From Albifimbria verrucaria (taxonomy: Eukaryota > Ascomycota > Sordariomycetes > Hypocreales > Stachybotryaceae): DNA of 64,000 bases. The DNA lies in the NCBI GenBank assembly GCA_020081605.1, contig JAHREC010000018.1:1302001-1366000 (forward strand), given 5' to 3'. A program made the position numbers and the translations under genes. Positions 47,646-59,240 of the stretch are shown here, piece by piece; within the stretch, counting starts at the first letter, position 1; every line of letters begins with the position of its first letter. The notes under the pieces were generated by a model. That model saw only the letters and a list, made by a program, of their open reading frames with translations, was not told the origin of the DNA and ran no database searches.

Positions 47646-48688
47646 CTACGACTCCCAGAAGCCAGGGAACAGGAACTCGACCCGCTTCATGGCCTCGGGA
47701 TCTCGGCCTTCGGGCTTGGTCATAAACTTGACGGCACCCTGAGAGGAGCCCGCCCAGTGCTTGGCCTGAATGAGGTCGCTGTGCTCGATCTTGGACAGCT
47801 GGTCCAGAACGCCACCGACGAGGCGACGGGCGTTGTGGCCGTTGGACTTCATGTACTTGATGACGAGCTCGACGTTGACGTCCTCGAACGAGTGCCAGCA
47901 GTCGTAGTCGGTGGCCATGGCGATGACCTGGTAGGCCAGCTCGGCCTCGCGGGCGAGCTTGGCCTCGGGAGGGTCGACATGTTGATGACGGAACCGCCCC
48001 AAGATCGGTACATGTGCGACTCGGCGCGAGTCGAGAACTGGGGACCCTCTGCGCATCATGTTAGCGTCGCGTTCTTCAACCATGACAGGTTGGGGTCTTC
48101 CTACCCATGCAGATGACGGTGCCCTTCTCGTGGAGCACAATGCCATCACCCTCCATGTGCTCGCCGCACTTCTGGATGACCTGAGCAAGGTTCTTGTCGA
48201 AGGGTCGGCGAATCCAACGTGGCCGACAACGCCACCCTCGAAGAAGGTGAAGGGCGGATGCCCTTGGTTCGGTCAATGACCTGGTCAGGAACGACAAAGT
48301 CCATGGGCTTGATCTCCTCCTGCAGGAGCCAACGGCGGAGAAGGCAATAACGGTGCGGACACCGATGTGTCGCAGAGCAGCAATGTTGGCGCGGTTGGGG
48401 ACCTCGTGAGGGGCGAACTGGTGGTGCACACCGTGGCGGGCAAGGAAGGCTACGTGGACATCGTTGTGTCGGAGGATGCGGATAGGTGAAGACAGGGCGC
48501 CCCAAGGGTGTCGACGTTAAGCTCGGCGACGGGCTCGTAGCCATCGAGCTGGGAGAGGCCAGTGCCGCCGATGATGGCGATGTGCACCGGCTCTACGGTC
48601 GGACTCTTGGTCAGCCAAATTTCTAAATGCGCCCAAGACGACGTGAGGGTATATATTTACTGTCAAAGGTGGAGGGCAGCGCAGCCAT
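47646..48688 (-). CDS. MEU1: S-methyl-5'-thioadenosine phosphorylase
   Basis: The enzyme splits methylthioadenosine, a by-product of polyamine synthesis, into adenine and methylthioribose-1-phosphate in the methionine salvage pathway. The start is at 48688 (MAALPSTFD). Exon 1 is followed by a 57-nt intron (48604-48660, GTAAAT); exon 2 reaches 48105; a 56-nt intron (48049-48104) follows; exon 3 ends at 47646 (FLFPGFWES). Family motifs are [41 protein letters not shown] and NMSTLPEAKLA. Five frame breaks each fit one lost base: 47967-47969, 48202-48204, 48252-48254, 48325-48326 and 48506-48508 (G runs on the plus strand). A further base seems missing around the first splice. The symbol follows the yeast orthologue. 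Confidence 0.93.
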
Positions 48689-49615
48689 TGTGAAGCAGGT
48701 AGAGGAGTATCAAGAAATTTAAAGGACAAAATAGACGTCGCGAAAGCACGGCGACAGATGCGAGATATATAAACGGGCCGTCAAGTATTGTCAACGGGTT
48801 TCAAAGGCGGAGTTGAAGAGATATTAGATGGAGTTTTGGCGGGCTGGATAGCGAAGTGGGGAGGCCAGGACAGAGGAAGCACGCAAGTGATTTTTACCCC
48901 GCCATCGATATGAGGTCGCACTGCAAAAATGGCGTGCGCGCATAGCGGATGGAGGGGCTTCTGTGCTGGGCCCAAAAGCCGTTGCCATTGGCTCCAGGCT
49001 GTCGGTCCTCGGGATGGATTTGCCCAGGAGCAGGTTCTGATAGTTGCAGATCAAGGCAGGCTTTTGCTTAGGTATGGCAGCTATTAATTTATGGATTTTT
49101 CCTACTGAGCAAGGAGCTGTTGAGACCAAGCCGGGTGAAACCGTTTTACATATGGGCTGTGCATCTGCTTTGTGCAGGTATGTACCAACGGTGTCGTACA
49201 GTACAAGTACCTAATTAGCATGGTAACCCAGCAGCGACAAGTTCTGAACCAAGTATATAAAATATTGTTTCAGTCACAACGATTACGCTGGGACCCAACT
49301 ATGTTTTAAAAAGAAAATAAACAGAAAATAGGGAAAAGATCCCCATAATATAGAAGAAGAAGAAGAAAACAGCATGATTTTCCCACACTCTGTCTGATGA
49401 CCTCTACCCACTATTAACACAGCTGAGGCTTTTCACCTTGGGGCGGGATTCGATTCGACATATTTGTTTGCTTACCAACCTACGAACCAAAAAACCCCCA
49501 CCATCGGATTTTGCATGGACCCACCAAAATTTTAGGTGACCTTCAGGCTCACACCGATTTCCATTCGCGAATCTCGACTTCGCCTTCACTTTCACATTCC
49601 TGCAGGTGCAGCGTC
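48689..49615. other. Divergent promoter region, MTA phosphorylase and ataxin-10 homologue
   Basis: The 0.9 kb lies between two divergent starts. It is AT-richer in the middle (about 49190-49380). No further gene is visible. Confidence 0.5.
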
Positions 49616-52600
49616 ATGCTCGAGATGGCCTCCAAGGACGAAGCCGCGCAGCACTTGTCCGACTATGCCGGCGTCCACGCGGACCCCGGGCGATGGCTCC
49701 GGCGAGACCATCGAGGAGCGGTCCTTCTCCGCCGCCCTCATCTGCTTAGAGGGCCATTATACCCAGTCGCCGCCCATGGGTCCTCTAACCGCCGCCAGGG
49801 TCAGCTCCATGATCTCCAAGACGCTGGAGAAGACGCACACTCTCCGGAAGGCCAGGTGTGTTCTCACATACGGAGGAAACACTGTCATGTTCTTGCCATC
49901 TAATCCCGGCCTCTAGAGAAACACTATCACGCAACGTTGCCATCTGGATCTGGCTCACCAGGATCTTTGCCGCTGCTATCCCAAGCCTCACCACGAGATC
50001 CGTGGGGCCCTTTCGAGCTTGAATGATCCCGAAAGAGGCGTCAGCTCCCAAGAGAGCACGGCTTTGATCGTCATGAACCACGCCTCCATCAAGGAGGACC
50101 TTGGTACACTCATCAAGCTCATGCATATTGCCAGAAACCTTCTCGTGAATGCCGAGCCAGAGGTCCCTCAAGACATTTGCGCTGCCGTTCATTTTGACCA
50201 GATGGTTTATCAGACCATCATTCTCTGTGTCAACGTCACTAGCAAGGGCTACGATGGTGAAATTCTAGACGAGGCGCAGCGGCTGAAGCTTGCCGATGTC
50301 ACAGAGCTCTGTACGTCCCGTGTTCCTTACCCTGTGTCACCTTCCCAGCCACTAACAAAGCGGCAGACAAAAAGCTGCTGGTGACATCCCTCCAGCAAGC
50401 GCATAACTGGACTGCCAAACATGATCGGAATAAGATGTCGTTCTGGTTTGACGTTCTCTTCGACGACGAAGGTGCCTACTCAGGTCCCGAGGACAACATG
50501 GGCGACGGCTCCGGTTTCCGCCCCGATTTGGCTAAGCACCAGGTTCAGCATTGGCTTGACCGCAACTCCAGGCTGTGTGACACGGCAAGAAAGCTACTTA
50601 AGGATTATGCACAAAACCAGTCAGACAAGCCACCCGGCAACCTTGCCCTGATCCGCCCCTGGCTTGGAACTGGCTTCCAGATGGCTCCGTGGATGTTTCT
50701 GGGTTGGTCGACGACGGCAATGAGAAGATCAACCCGGTGTGGAACCCAGACGAGAAGGACCAGTTTGAGCGGGACCGTGCCTATGGCCGCGTTTCGAGAG
50801 AGATCGACACCTGGTGGCTGCGTGCACGCGACCCTAACTACGAAGAATGGATGGTGGGAATGCCTTCTGTCGAGTTTGCGCAGACGCGGACTCAACATTG
50901 TAAGAACAATCTGGTCCACCGATATGCACACTCATACAGGGCTGAGCATTCTCCCCACCAGATGTCACCGAAGAGGAGCTTTCGGAACATGAGCACTGCC
51001 CAGAGTGCCACGATTGCCACCACCACCACGACGATGAGCAGGACGGCGAGCACGAAGAATGCATTCACGATGACGACCATGACCACGGCCATGAGCACGA
51101 TAACGAACATCATGCTCATGACTGCGAGCACCACCACCATCACCATGACCACGACTACGCCCATGATTATGTGGAGGATATGATTGATGACGACGACGCC
51201 GACGATGACGAATCTTATGGAGAAGGGCCATTGACTGGATTGTTGACCGAGATTCCCAACATTCTCGATCCCAAGCAGATCGAAGCTCTGCACATGATTA
51301 TCAAGTCGTGTATTTTGGACAACGCAGGGTCAGGGCTCACACGGGCTGGGGAAAACCTTCAGAAGACCAGGTGCAGAATGTTCCTGGCGTTGGATTGTGG
51401 CAAGAGCTTGCTCCGTGAGATGCTGGTCTTTATTGCTGTTTGGGAGAAGGACGAGCAATCCCTAATTTTCCAGGTTACCACACAAATCGTTGAGGCCATC
51501 CACCACAGCGCGCTTATTCCGTACGCTTGGAATTCCTGAGGATACCCAAGGACATTATTTCTCCGGCGCAAACCGTTCTGCTGCGACTTGTCAACCATAT
51601 GTTCCGCGCCCGTGCCACCCACTCCTCAGCGCAAGATCCCAAGGACAACACCCGAGACATCAAATTGGTGCACTTCTTCTACAGCTTCTTCCGCAGCCGG
51701 ATTGTCCCTGAATGTGCCGCACTCATGCACTTGCAGGCGCAAATTCGTGAGGAAACCCGGGATCCCGCCGACTTCCCGGTTGATGGTTGGGACATGGAGA
51801 GGGCAAAGGAGGGACTGGCGCAGTACTTGGATTTCCTGACCACCGTAGCGGAGATGCCTGACACCAGGGCGAAGCTCATCGAATGGGAGGCCGTGTACGA
51901 TCTAGTAACGATCCTTGCGGGGCTAGAGGCTGGAGTACCGAAGAAGCCTTTGGTTGAGTTGCCGAAGCGAGCACCGCCGGGAGAGGCCAGCGACCCCATG
52001 GTCGAGCGTCCTTACGCGACCAGCACTGATGCTGCGTCTCCGCCACCGCCTCCACCACCGCTGCAAGAACCAGCGCATAAGTTCCCGTGGTCTGGCATCA
52101 AGGGACAAATATTTACCATCATCGCGACCTTACTGCAGCCGCCTCCTGGCCAGAGCAGCCCTGGCAACCCACAAGTTCAAGCACAAATGGTCAAGTACAA
52201 CGGCATTGTGCCACTGCTCAACTGCTGCGCCTATGACGACCACAACCCGTTCGCCAAGGAGCGAATCACCATCTGTCTCAAGTGGCTGTTGGACGGTTGT
52301 GAAGCTGCCAACAACTTCTTCCGCGAGCTTGTCAGCATGGCGCCCCAACCTAACCTGAAGCCACCGCCAGGTGGATCAACAGTATCATCGATTCGTGTAG
52401 ATGGAATCCAGGGAGAAGTAAAGGTGCAGGTGCGCTCAAGCACCGCGGGCCCTGTGGGAGGTCAAGATCCCTTATCCGAAGGCGATGACCTTTTGAGGAG
52501 GACAGCAGAGCTCAATCTCGGCGCATCGAATGGGAATGAAACTGGAACTGGAACTGGAGCTGGAACTGGAAATAGTCTCGAAGATGACTTTATGGCTTAA
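49616..52600 (+). CDS. Ataxin-10 homologue (Ctr86-like) with His/Cys/Asp-rich tract
   Basis: The C-terminal part is the ataxin-10 homology domain, with the hallmark IVPLLNCCAYDDHNPFAKER followed by a helical repeat. Human ataxin-10 and yeast Ctr86 are helical-repeat scaffold proteins; their function is poorly defined. The start is ATG 49616 or 49625. Exons are 49616-49855, 49917-50310, 50367-50899 and 50962-52600, with introns of 61, 56 and 62 nt. Losses of one C fit at 50008-50010, 50646-50648 and 51535-51536. A further frame change near 49690 would need one extra or two lost bases. Total is about 936 aa. Exon 4 begins with a remarkable tract (about 50986-51220) with about 24 His, 5 Cys and many Asp/Glu, followed by an Asp run. 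A poly-Pro segment (about 52039-52060) and a C-terminal Gly-Thr repeat also occur. Confidence 0.85.
52544..52575. repeat. GGAACT hexanucleotide repeat in coding sequence
   Basis: About five copies of GGAACT/GGAGCT encode a Gly-Thr repeat near the C-terminus of the ataxin-10 homologue. The reading frame is kept because the unit is six bases. Confidence 0.85.
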
Positions 52601-52953
52601 TACCTACTCACTCGCGTGAGGGCAAGGTTAATTACGAACACGGTTATGGATAGCGAAGCGCTTGGCTTTAGTCGTCTTGCGGCGCCAATCAATGTATAAT
52701 AAGAATAAGCAGTGGAGGAAGCATAGACTACCGTACCCGGGAGGAGAGCTTGCAGTATCTATTATGCAAAAATGCCAGTACAACCCTATGCCAAGAATCA
52801 AGAACCCAGGAGCATGTCCCATAAATACCACGCATGAATCCCTAGCTGCACGATGTTCAAATGTAAGAACAGGCAGCGAACTGTGCCCTTTGGATATACG
52901 ACCATACATGAAGTAGTAGATTTTTAGAATTTTTATTTACGGCAGCGCCGAGC
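52601..52953. other. Short convergent intergenic region
   Basis: The 353 nt between two convergent stops hold the 3' UTRs of the ataxin-10 homologue and RIB3. No gene is seen. Confidence 0.6.
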
Positions 52954-53814
52954 TCAGCTCGATCCGTTGGGCTGGAGCTTGCCCTCCGTCTTCTCGACGT
53001 AGTCAACCAGGTCGGCGATGGTGCAGACCTTCAGACCCCACTTCCTGGCAAAGGTGATGCAGTCTTCGCCGCGGAGCATGCCGACGCCGCTTCGCACAGC
53101 CTGGCCGGTGACCTCCTGGCCAACGTCGACGATCTCGCAGATGACGGCGACCTCCTCCTTGCCGGCCAGCCTGCAGAACTCGGTGGCGGCCTCGGTGTGG
53201 CCTCTTCGCTGGCGCACGCCGCCGGGGACGGAGCGCAGGGGCAGGATGTGTCCCGGGCGGATGAGGTCGGAGGGACCGGAAGAGGGTCGGCGAGGACGCG
53301 GCAGGTCATGGCGCGGTCGTGGGCGCTGATGCCGGTGGTGACGGCCGGGTTGGCGGCGTCGACGGAGATGGTGTAGGCGGTGCCGCGGGCGTCCTGGCTG
53401 GCCTGGGCGGCGACCATGGGGGCAGGTTAAGGGCATCGGCGCGGGTGGTGTTGAGGGGCGCGCAGACGTAGCCGGAGGAGTGGTGGATGAGGAAGCCCAT
53501 CTGCTCGGTGGTGATGTCCTGGGCGGCGATGATGAAGTCGGCCTCGTTCTCGCGGGAGGGGTCATCGAGGACTACGAGGAACTCGCCATTCTCTGGAAGG
53601 GAGAAGAGTTAGCGTTAACATTCACAGGAGCATGGGAGCAGGAGCACAGCAGAGCAGAAGGCATGAGAAAGCTGCGCAGCACAGGCTCACGGCCTCGCCT
53701 CTGTTGGCGAAGGTGCCGAGGGAAGCGGGGTGACTGGTTGGTCGCACGTACTGAATGCCTCAATGGCGGAGGGATTGAGTCGAATTGACTCTGATCTATG
53801 GTAGAGGACGGCAT
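52954..53814 (-). CDS. RIB3: 3,4-Dihydroxy-2-butanone 4-phosphate synthase
   Basis: The enzyme converts ribulose 5-phosphate to the four-carbon precursor of riboflavin plus formate. The start at 53814 reads MPSSTIDQSQFDSIP. A 159-nt intron (53593-53751, GTACGT...CAG) follows 63 nt of exon 1. Motifs are NGEFLVVLDD, the metal and substrate loop DDPSRENEADFI, FLIHHSSGYVCAPL, TGISAHDRAMTCR, RPGHILPLR and GHTEAATEFCRLAG. Single C losses fit at 53284-53286, 53418-53422 and 53771-53773 (G runs on the plus strand). The restored protein is about 234 aa, the normal length for a monofunctional fungal enzyme without the GTP cyclohydrolase II part. The symbol follows yeast. Confidence 0.95.
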
Positions 53815-53942
53815 CTCCTTGGAGTGGTCGGGTGCGTGGGTGTTGGTGTAACGTGTGTGTATTTTTGCTCGTGGTGATCGGTGTTCGGATTGACGTCGTT
53901 TTTTTGCTTATCTCACCACTGCAGTGCGAACGGTGCGGCGCT

Positions 53943-53962
53943 GTGCGGTGCGGTGCGGTGCT
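53943..53962. repeat. (GTGCG)n pentanucleotide array
   Basis: Four GTGCG units in the RIB3 promoter region. Confidence 0.8.
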
Positions 53963-54030
53963 GTCTTGTGTCTCCAAATACGGCGGGGTATTTTCGAAGC
54001 GTGGTGGAGGGGCAGAGCGACTTGTGTAAG

Positions 54031-54056
54031 TGGGATGGATGGATGGATGGGTGGGT
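54031..54056. repeat. (GGAT)4 tetranucleotide repeat
   Basis: GGAT units followed by GGGT variants in the RIB3 promoter region. Confidence 0.8.
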
Positions 54057-54349
54057 ATGGGCCAGTCGGCTTCAACAGCAAGAGGTATGGTGTATAGTCT
54101 GAGGATATCAATTTGGAGTTTAAAAAAAAAGGAAGAGAGAGAAAGGATGGACATGCAAGAAAGATGAGTCAAGAACGCAAGGGAGGAGGAGGCTATAGAA
54201 GAGTCTCGCGGGCTCGCCGGATGGCTTGCGGTTTACTGTACCGGGGTGGGCCGACTCTCGGCCGTCTGACACGAATTTACGTTACCGAGTTGCCAGGGGT
54301 CGGCTAGACTCTGCCCTCTCCGGCTGATTTATTATCTGCTATCCACACC

Positions 54350-54375
54350 GGGCTGGGCTGGGCTGGGCTGGGCTG
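54350..54375. repeat. (GGGCT)5 pentanucleotide array
   Basis: Five GGGCT units in the shared RIB3/COQ3 promoter region. Confidence 0.9.
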
Positions 54376-54977
54376 GACTGAGTTGATCTCTTGGTTGGAT
54401 GCGTTGAGGGACCGGAACGAGGACCTCGATGCTACATAGTACCCGTTTCTGGTTCAGCATTTGTCAGGGTCTTCTCAGCAGAGCAAACGTGCACGCATGT
54501 GGCAGTGGGTCCTGGCGGCTGTTACATAAGCGGCCATGATGCCCACCTCGAGGTCTCGAGGTCTTGATCGCGAGCCAGCAAGAAAGCACAATAATTCAAA
54601 GGTGATGTCTGACTATCATAAGATCGGCGAATTGTGATGCCGGCGTAAACAGCTCGGAGCACAACGTATTCCGCATCTGGTCCCTGTCCAGATCCCGCTC
54701 ATATCTCGGTAAATTCGCCACCAAAGCCGTCGCTATTGTGATGCCGAGGAGCGGCCATTTGATGCTGGGCCTCGGCCTTCGATACCCGTTGATTGTATGT
54801 ACCTTGTAGCTTGCCGTCTCCACAAATCTCCAAGTACCTTGTATCTCGCGCGGCAGCGAATCCGCCATTACCTCAGCAATTGCTCTGCAGCTTTGTCATC
54901 ACAGACGAGCAACTCGTCCATCATCTTTTGGTCAGCTTCAACCCCCTCCGATCACCCACCCGCCCTCTCCTTCTTCA

Positions 54978-55844
54978 ATGGCTGCGTCGATCCGGCCGAC
55001 CAGCTTGGGTCTTGCGCGGCTGGTCTCCAGGGCGCGGCCCACGTTCCGCACTGGCCTGCGAGCGGCTGGTCAGTGGCAGCAACAAGGCCAACCACGATGC
55101 CATTCGACCTTTACCTCTGTCAATCCCGATGAGGTCTCCCATTTCAATGCTCTGGCCGCCGAGTGGTGGGATCCTCACGGTTCTTCGCGGCTGCTTCACC
55201 TGATGAACCCGCTTCGCCACGACTTCATCAATGCCTGCCTCGATTCGCAGCTCGAGCCGCGACCTGCGACTCTTTCTTACCTGGACATTGGCTGTGGAGG
55301 CGGCATCTTCGCTGAGAGCGCTGCCCGCTTGGCTACTACGGATCGTGTCACCGCCATTGACCCCACGCCCGAGGTGCTCGCCATTGCCAAGGCGCATGCG
55401 CGAAAGGATCCTGCTCTGGCTAGCAAGCTGACCTACCGCCAAACCTCGGTTGAAAACCTCGAAATCCCTCCCGAGGGCCAGGGCTACGATATTGTCTCCG
55501 TTTTTGAGGTGATTGAGCACGTCGACCAGCCCGGCGAGTTTCTCCAGCGCGTGCGCCCCTTTATCAAACCCGGCGGATGGCTGGTCATGAGCACGATCGC
55601 ACGGACATGGACGAGTTGGTTCACAACAAACCTGGTTGCCGAAGACATTCTCGGCATTGTCCCCAAGGGCACGCACGATTGGAACAAATACATCAACGAG
55701 GATGAGCTGCGTAGCTTCTTCGTCGACAAGGGCTGGAATAGTCCCCGCGTCATGGGTGTTATGTATGTTCCTGGTCTGGGCTGGAAGGAGGTGCGCGGCA
55801 GCGAAAAGGTTGGAAACTACTTTTTCGCCATCAGAAAGGAATGA
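54978..55844 (+). CDS. COQ3: Ubiquinone biosynthesis O-methyltransferase, mitochondrial
   Basis: The enzyme carries out O-methylation steps in coenzyme Q synthesis on the matrix side of the inner mitochondrial membrane. The single-exon frame is intact, with 288 codons from ATG 54978 to 55844. The first 40 residues are rich in Arg, Ser and Ala and lack acids (RLVSRARPTFRTGLRAAG), a typical mitochondrial presequence. FNALAAEWWDPHGSSRLLHLMNP is the Coq3/UbiG signature region. SAM motif I is YLDIGCGGGIFAE (about residues 101-113), then VSVFEVIEHV and the C-terminal NYFFAIRK. It is the only gene here of this size with no frame break, which helps judge the others. A convergent MFS gene ends 344 nt downstream. 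Confidence 0.96.
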   Translation: MAASIRPTSLGLARLVSRARPTFRTGLRAAGQWQQQGQPRCHSTFTSVNPDEVSHFNALAAEWWDPHGSSRLLHLMNPLRHDFINACLDSQLEPRPATLSYLDIGCGGGIFAESAARLATTDRVTAIDPTPEVLAIAKAHARKDPALASKLTYRQTSVENLEIPPEGQGYDIVSVFEVIEHVDQPGEFLQRVRPFIKPGGWLVMSTIARTWTSWFTTNLVAEDILGIVPKGTHDWNKYINEDELRSFFVDKGWNSPRVMGVMYVPGLGWKEVRGSEKVGNYFFAIRKE

Positions 55845-56187
55845 TTTGGCTCTGGCTAGGGTGTTTGGTGTTCTAAAAGCTTCTGTTGAGAAGACGGGGC
55901 ATTTGTACAACAACTGTATATGGCGCTATGTGTCATGCGTCGAATCTTGCGCGAGCATGTGTAAACTGAGTATAGACTTATAATTTAAATCAAAGTTGAC
56001 GAGCCTACAAATGATGAAATGTTATTTTCACGGGAAATACAGATGTGTGCGTGCGGTTCTAATGCTTAGACTAGAATATTACATAGTATTGTACGACATC
56101 GGTATTTTAATCGTTGTAATCAGAATACTATAGCCATGGGCTTTGCAAACAATTTTTGTCTTCATTATTTAATTAACCCAAACCTAT
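55845..56187. other. Short convergent intergenic region
   Basis: AT-rich 3' UTR sequence between COQ3 and the MFS gene. No gene is visible. Confidence 0.6.
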
Positions 56188-57892
56188 TCATACCTCTTGT
56201 TCCTCGGTGTTTTCTGGGCTAGCATCTGTCTTTCTTTTCTCATCTAGACCGTATTCTGTGTCCAACTCAGTCCTCAGCTCAAGATCCCTCTCCATCCCAA
56301 CGGCGAAGAAGCTAAATATGCTAACGCCAACGGATAGCCACCATATAGCACGGAGGCTTCGAACAAACACCTCGACAATCTGATTCAAGGTCTCTCCACT
56401 AACCACGCCGTCCTTCCTCAGTCTATGGATCTGACTGGCAAACGCATAAGCCGCCCCGTTTGCGAGCTGAGGATGCAGCGTTGAATCTGACACAGTCGAT
56501 ATGTTTTTGTCAAATACTGCATTGAAAACAATACTCGACAGAGTGACGCCCCATATATAGCCAAATGTTCGTATGAAACTATACGCAGCGCTGGAGGCTG
56601 CAACGTCACCTTCTGGCAGCCCGGCCATGATGGCAGGGAGGAGCACTGGCATGATCAACCCAACACCTATACTAGCCACGAGTTGGAAGATGACCCAAAC
56701 GGCCTTGGATGTATCAGTATCGAGCATGGTAAAAAGCCCGAGTGTCAAGGCCATAATGGCGAATGAAGCGGCATGTATGGATTTGTATGCGCCCAACTTG
56801 CTCAGTAGCGTGCCTCCCGCCACGGCAAAAACCAACGTAGGAATGGCGAAAGGCAAGAAGAAGGTCCCCGACTCGAGGGCCGTAGTGCCCTGGACCGCTT
56901 GAAGATAGATGGGGAAGAAATAAGTGATGGCTTGCACGATGATGGATGATGTGAATGTAAGAACAAATGCCGTGGCCGAGGTACGGTTGGCAAACATACG
57001 TGTCGGAACGCTGGGATACTTGGCAAGAAACGCCTGCTGCAGGTGGAATACGATCCATCCAACAATGCCCAGCACAAGGGGGACAACGATACGCCACGAA
57101 GACCAGGAATATTCAACGCCGCCCATGACAACACCCCAGAGCAGCGCAACCATACTGGGAATGAAGATCAAGTTACCGAGATAGTCTAGCTGAGATAGAC
57201 GAGAGACGGACTGATCCGACGATCCCCGGCTGCCCGTATTGACTCGCATGCAAAATACGAGAGCTATCATGACAACACCGCAGATGGGAATGTTGAGGTA
57301 GAATATCCATCGCCAGTTGGACTCGGCGATGGCTCCGCCAACAGGGGGCCAAGAGCAGCTGCTACGCCTGACCAGGAGAACATGAGACCGAGATACTTGC
57401 CACGCTCACGCATCGGCACAAGATCGCAGCATACTATGTCAAGCAGGACGTAAATACCTCCGGCACCAGCACCTTGGACGGTACGGCCGGCGATGAGCAT
57501 GCCCGGCGTGGTGGCACCGCCTGCAACACCGCTGCCGAGAGCGAATAGCACAATAGATGCAAGTAACGGCGCACGACGGCCCAGGAGGTCGGCAAGCTGG
57601 CCAAAAGAGGTTGTAGAACACATGATGCGACGACAAAGGAGTTTGCGATCCAGACGTACTGAGTCGCGCCGCCTATGTCGGCAACAATGGTGGGTAGAGC
57701 GGTGGTGATGATGGCGACGTCGAGAGCGGAGATGAAGGCGAGAGCGCAGAGACAGGCGAATATACTCCAGAAGCGAGCACCACGCTCAAATTTTGATGGA
57801 GGAGTTGCGTTGCCATCTAAGTGTTCTTGTTGTTGTTGCACATGTTGCTCTTGTTGGGCTGGGAGACTCCCGGGCTCCATTTTCTCTGCCAT
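56188..57892 (-). CDS. MFS drug:H+ antiporter-like transporter (14-TM, DHA2 type)
   Basis: This is a major facilitator of the fungal multidrug or toxin efflux type. The ATG at 57892 begins MAEKMEPGSLP; a Gln-rich N-tail precedes the first membrane helix (FWSIFACLCALAFISALDVAIITTALP). DVAIITTALPTIVADI and WIANSF are characteristic of the 14-helix DHA2 group, as are GQLADLLGRR, RTVQGAGAGGIYVL and WRWIFYLNIP. The C-tail is acidic. Two breaks fit one lost base each: the G5 run at 57344-57348 and the A4 run at 57603-57606 (plus strand). Restored length is about 568 aa with no intron. No secondary-metabolite gene is adjacent, so the substrate cannot be guessed. Confidence 0.92.
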
Positions 57893-59240
57893 GTTGGCAA
57901 TTTCAACCCCAAAATCTATTGTAGGATGCTCAATACAATAAACGCGACAAAGAGTAAGATCCAATATCTCAAGCAGTGCGAAGCAGAAACACCTTGCCCC
58001 AGCCGTGAGAATGCTCAATAGCCCAGCTCCAGGCGACACCGAACAGACGCAATAAAGAGCGGAGAGACAATTGCATATGGGAGTGTGAGAAAGAAGGGGT
58101 TGAGGAACAAAGAAGTGATGATAGAACCAAAATGCGAAGAGATTCAGGCTGATAAGATGGATATAGAGCAGGGATGTTGGTTAGTGGTGTTGGCTTTTGT
58201 CTGACCAACAATGCCTCCCAGAACGGGCAGTGATACCACCAACAAAGTGGGTTGATGTAGGATCCTACATGATATTGTGAACCAGTAATATAAAAATGTA
58301 AATATGGGCGTGCAATTTCACATAGAGCTCTCTATACTCAAGCATACTCTCTGTGTGTCAATGATATGGGCTGTACGTATAAGTGCCGGTTTCTTATTAC
58401 AAGTCAACTCCTGCAATTTGTTTTACCTGCTTACAGACCCCTTGCTCTGGTAAGAACGATATATCCATTGTACCATTGTTGATTGACCCGCGCTGTTATA
58501 GCTCTCGTTTAATATCCCTAGGGCCGAGCATTCTTTGGGCCTGTGACGGTGGAATTACTAAACGTCAAACACACTTTCGTACCTCATATTTGTAGCTCAG
58601 CTAATAAGACTTTGACCTCTCGCTTCCACCAACATCTGGCTAACAGTGTCCATGGTCAGTTGATGTATCCCAGGTCTGCCAACTCGGGCATAATGAGCTC
58701 CTCTGGAGATTTGTATGGAATTCCAGCATCAGTTAGCGATAAAAATAAGAGTGTTCTCTTGAGCGGAATGCCATCTTCTAGGGTTAGGGTTATCACAAGC
58801 CAATGACTCCAGGAAGTAAGTATAGTGACGCGAGTTCGGCAAAGCTTCTTCGAAGCCACCGAGAAAGCCATTATCATGAAAGGCATGTCTGGTGTCTCTC
58901 ATAGGGCTCGTCTATCCAAACATACTTTCAGCCCACCGCTGCCGGATCAGGCAAGTCCCCGCACCGCCGAACCTTGAAGTCTCTCCGCGTAGCTCCACAG
59001 CGGAAACACCCAGCACAAGCTTGTGAGAAGAGCAACCGTCGAGCAGGTGTAGCTCTCTCTTCTCTCTCTCGCAGTTTGAGAAATTCCTCAAGGATCACTT
59101 CCTGGGCCGGATTCTCACTTAGCTCGACGTTGAGAATTTGGTGTATCAAGTCGAGATTTCTGTTGACCTGCACCGGACTGGCACCGGACTGGCATCGAGT
59201 GTGACAAGCACCAGCTGAGCTGAGCCTTCTCCAACCCGCT
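57893..59240. other. Divergent promoter region, MFS and carboxypeptidase
   Basis: 1.3 kb with no supported gene, AT-richer than other spacers. It holds a two-unit telomere-like motif (58779-58792). It should carry both promoters. Confidence 0.5.
58779..58792. repeat. Two-unit telomere-like TTAGGG motif
   Basis: TAGGGTTAGGGTTA occurs once, about 450 nt upstream of the carboxypeptidase start. It is too short to be a telomere remnant with confidence. It could be a binding site for a Tbf1-like protein. Confidence 0.6.

Larger units (their letters stand above)
53815..54977. other. Divergent promoter region, RIB3 and COQ3
   Basis: The 1.2 kb between divergent starts holds repeats (GGTGC at 53943-53962, GGAT at 54031-54056, GGGCT at 54350-54375) and an A9 run near 54122-54130. 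No coding sequence is supported. Confidence 0.5.

Noticed and set aside
56188..57892. Secondary-metabolite cluster around the MFS gene
   Set aside because: Neighbours are COQ3, a carboxypeptidase and RIB3, which are not cluster genes; no synthase is present.
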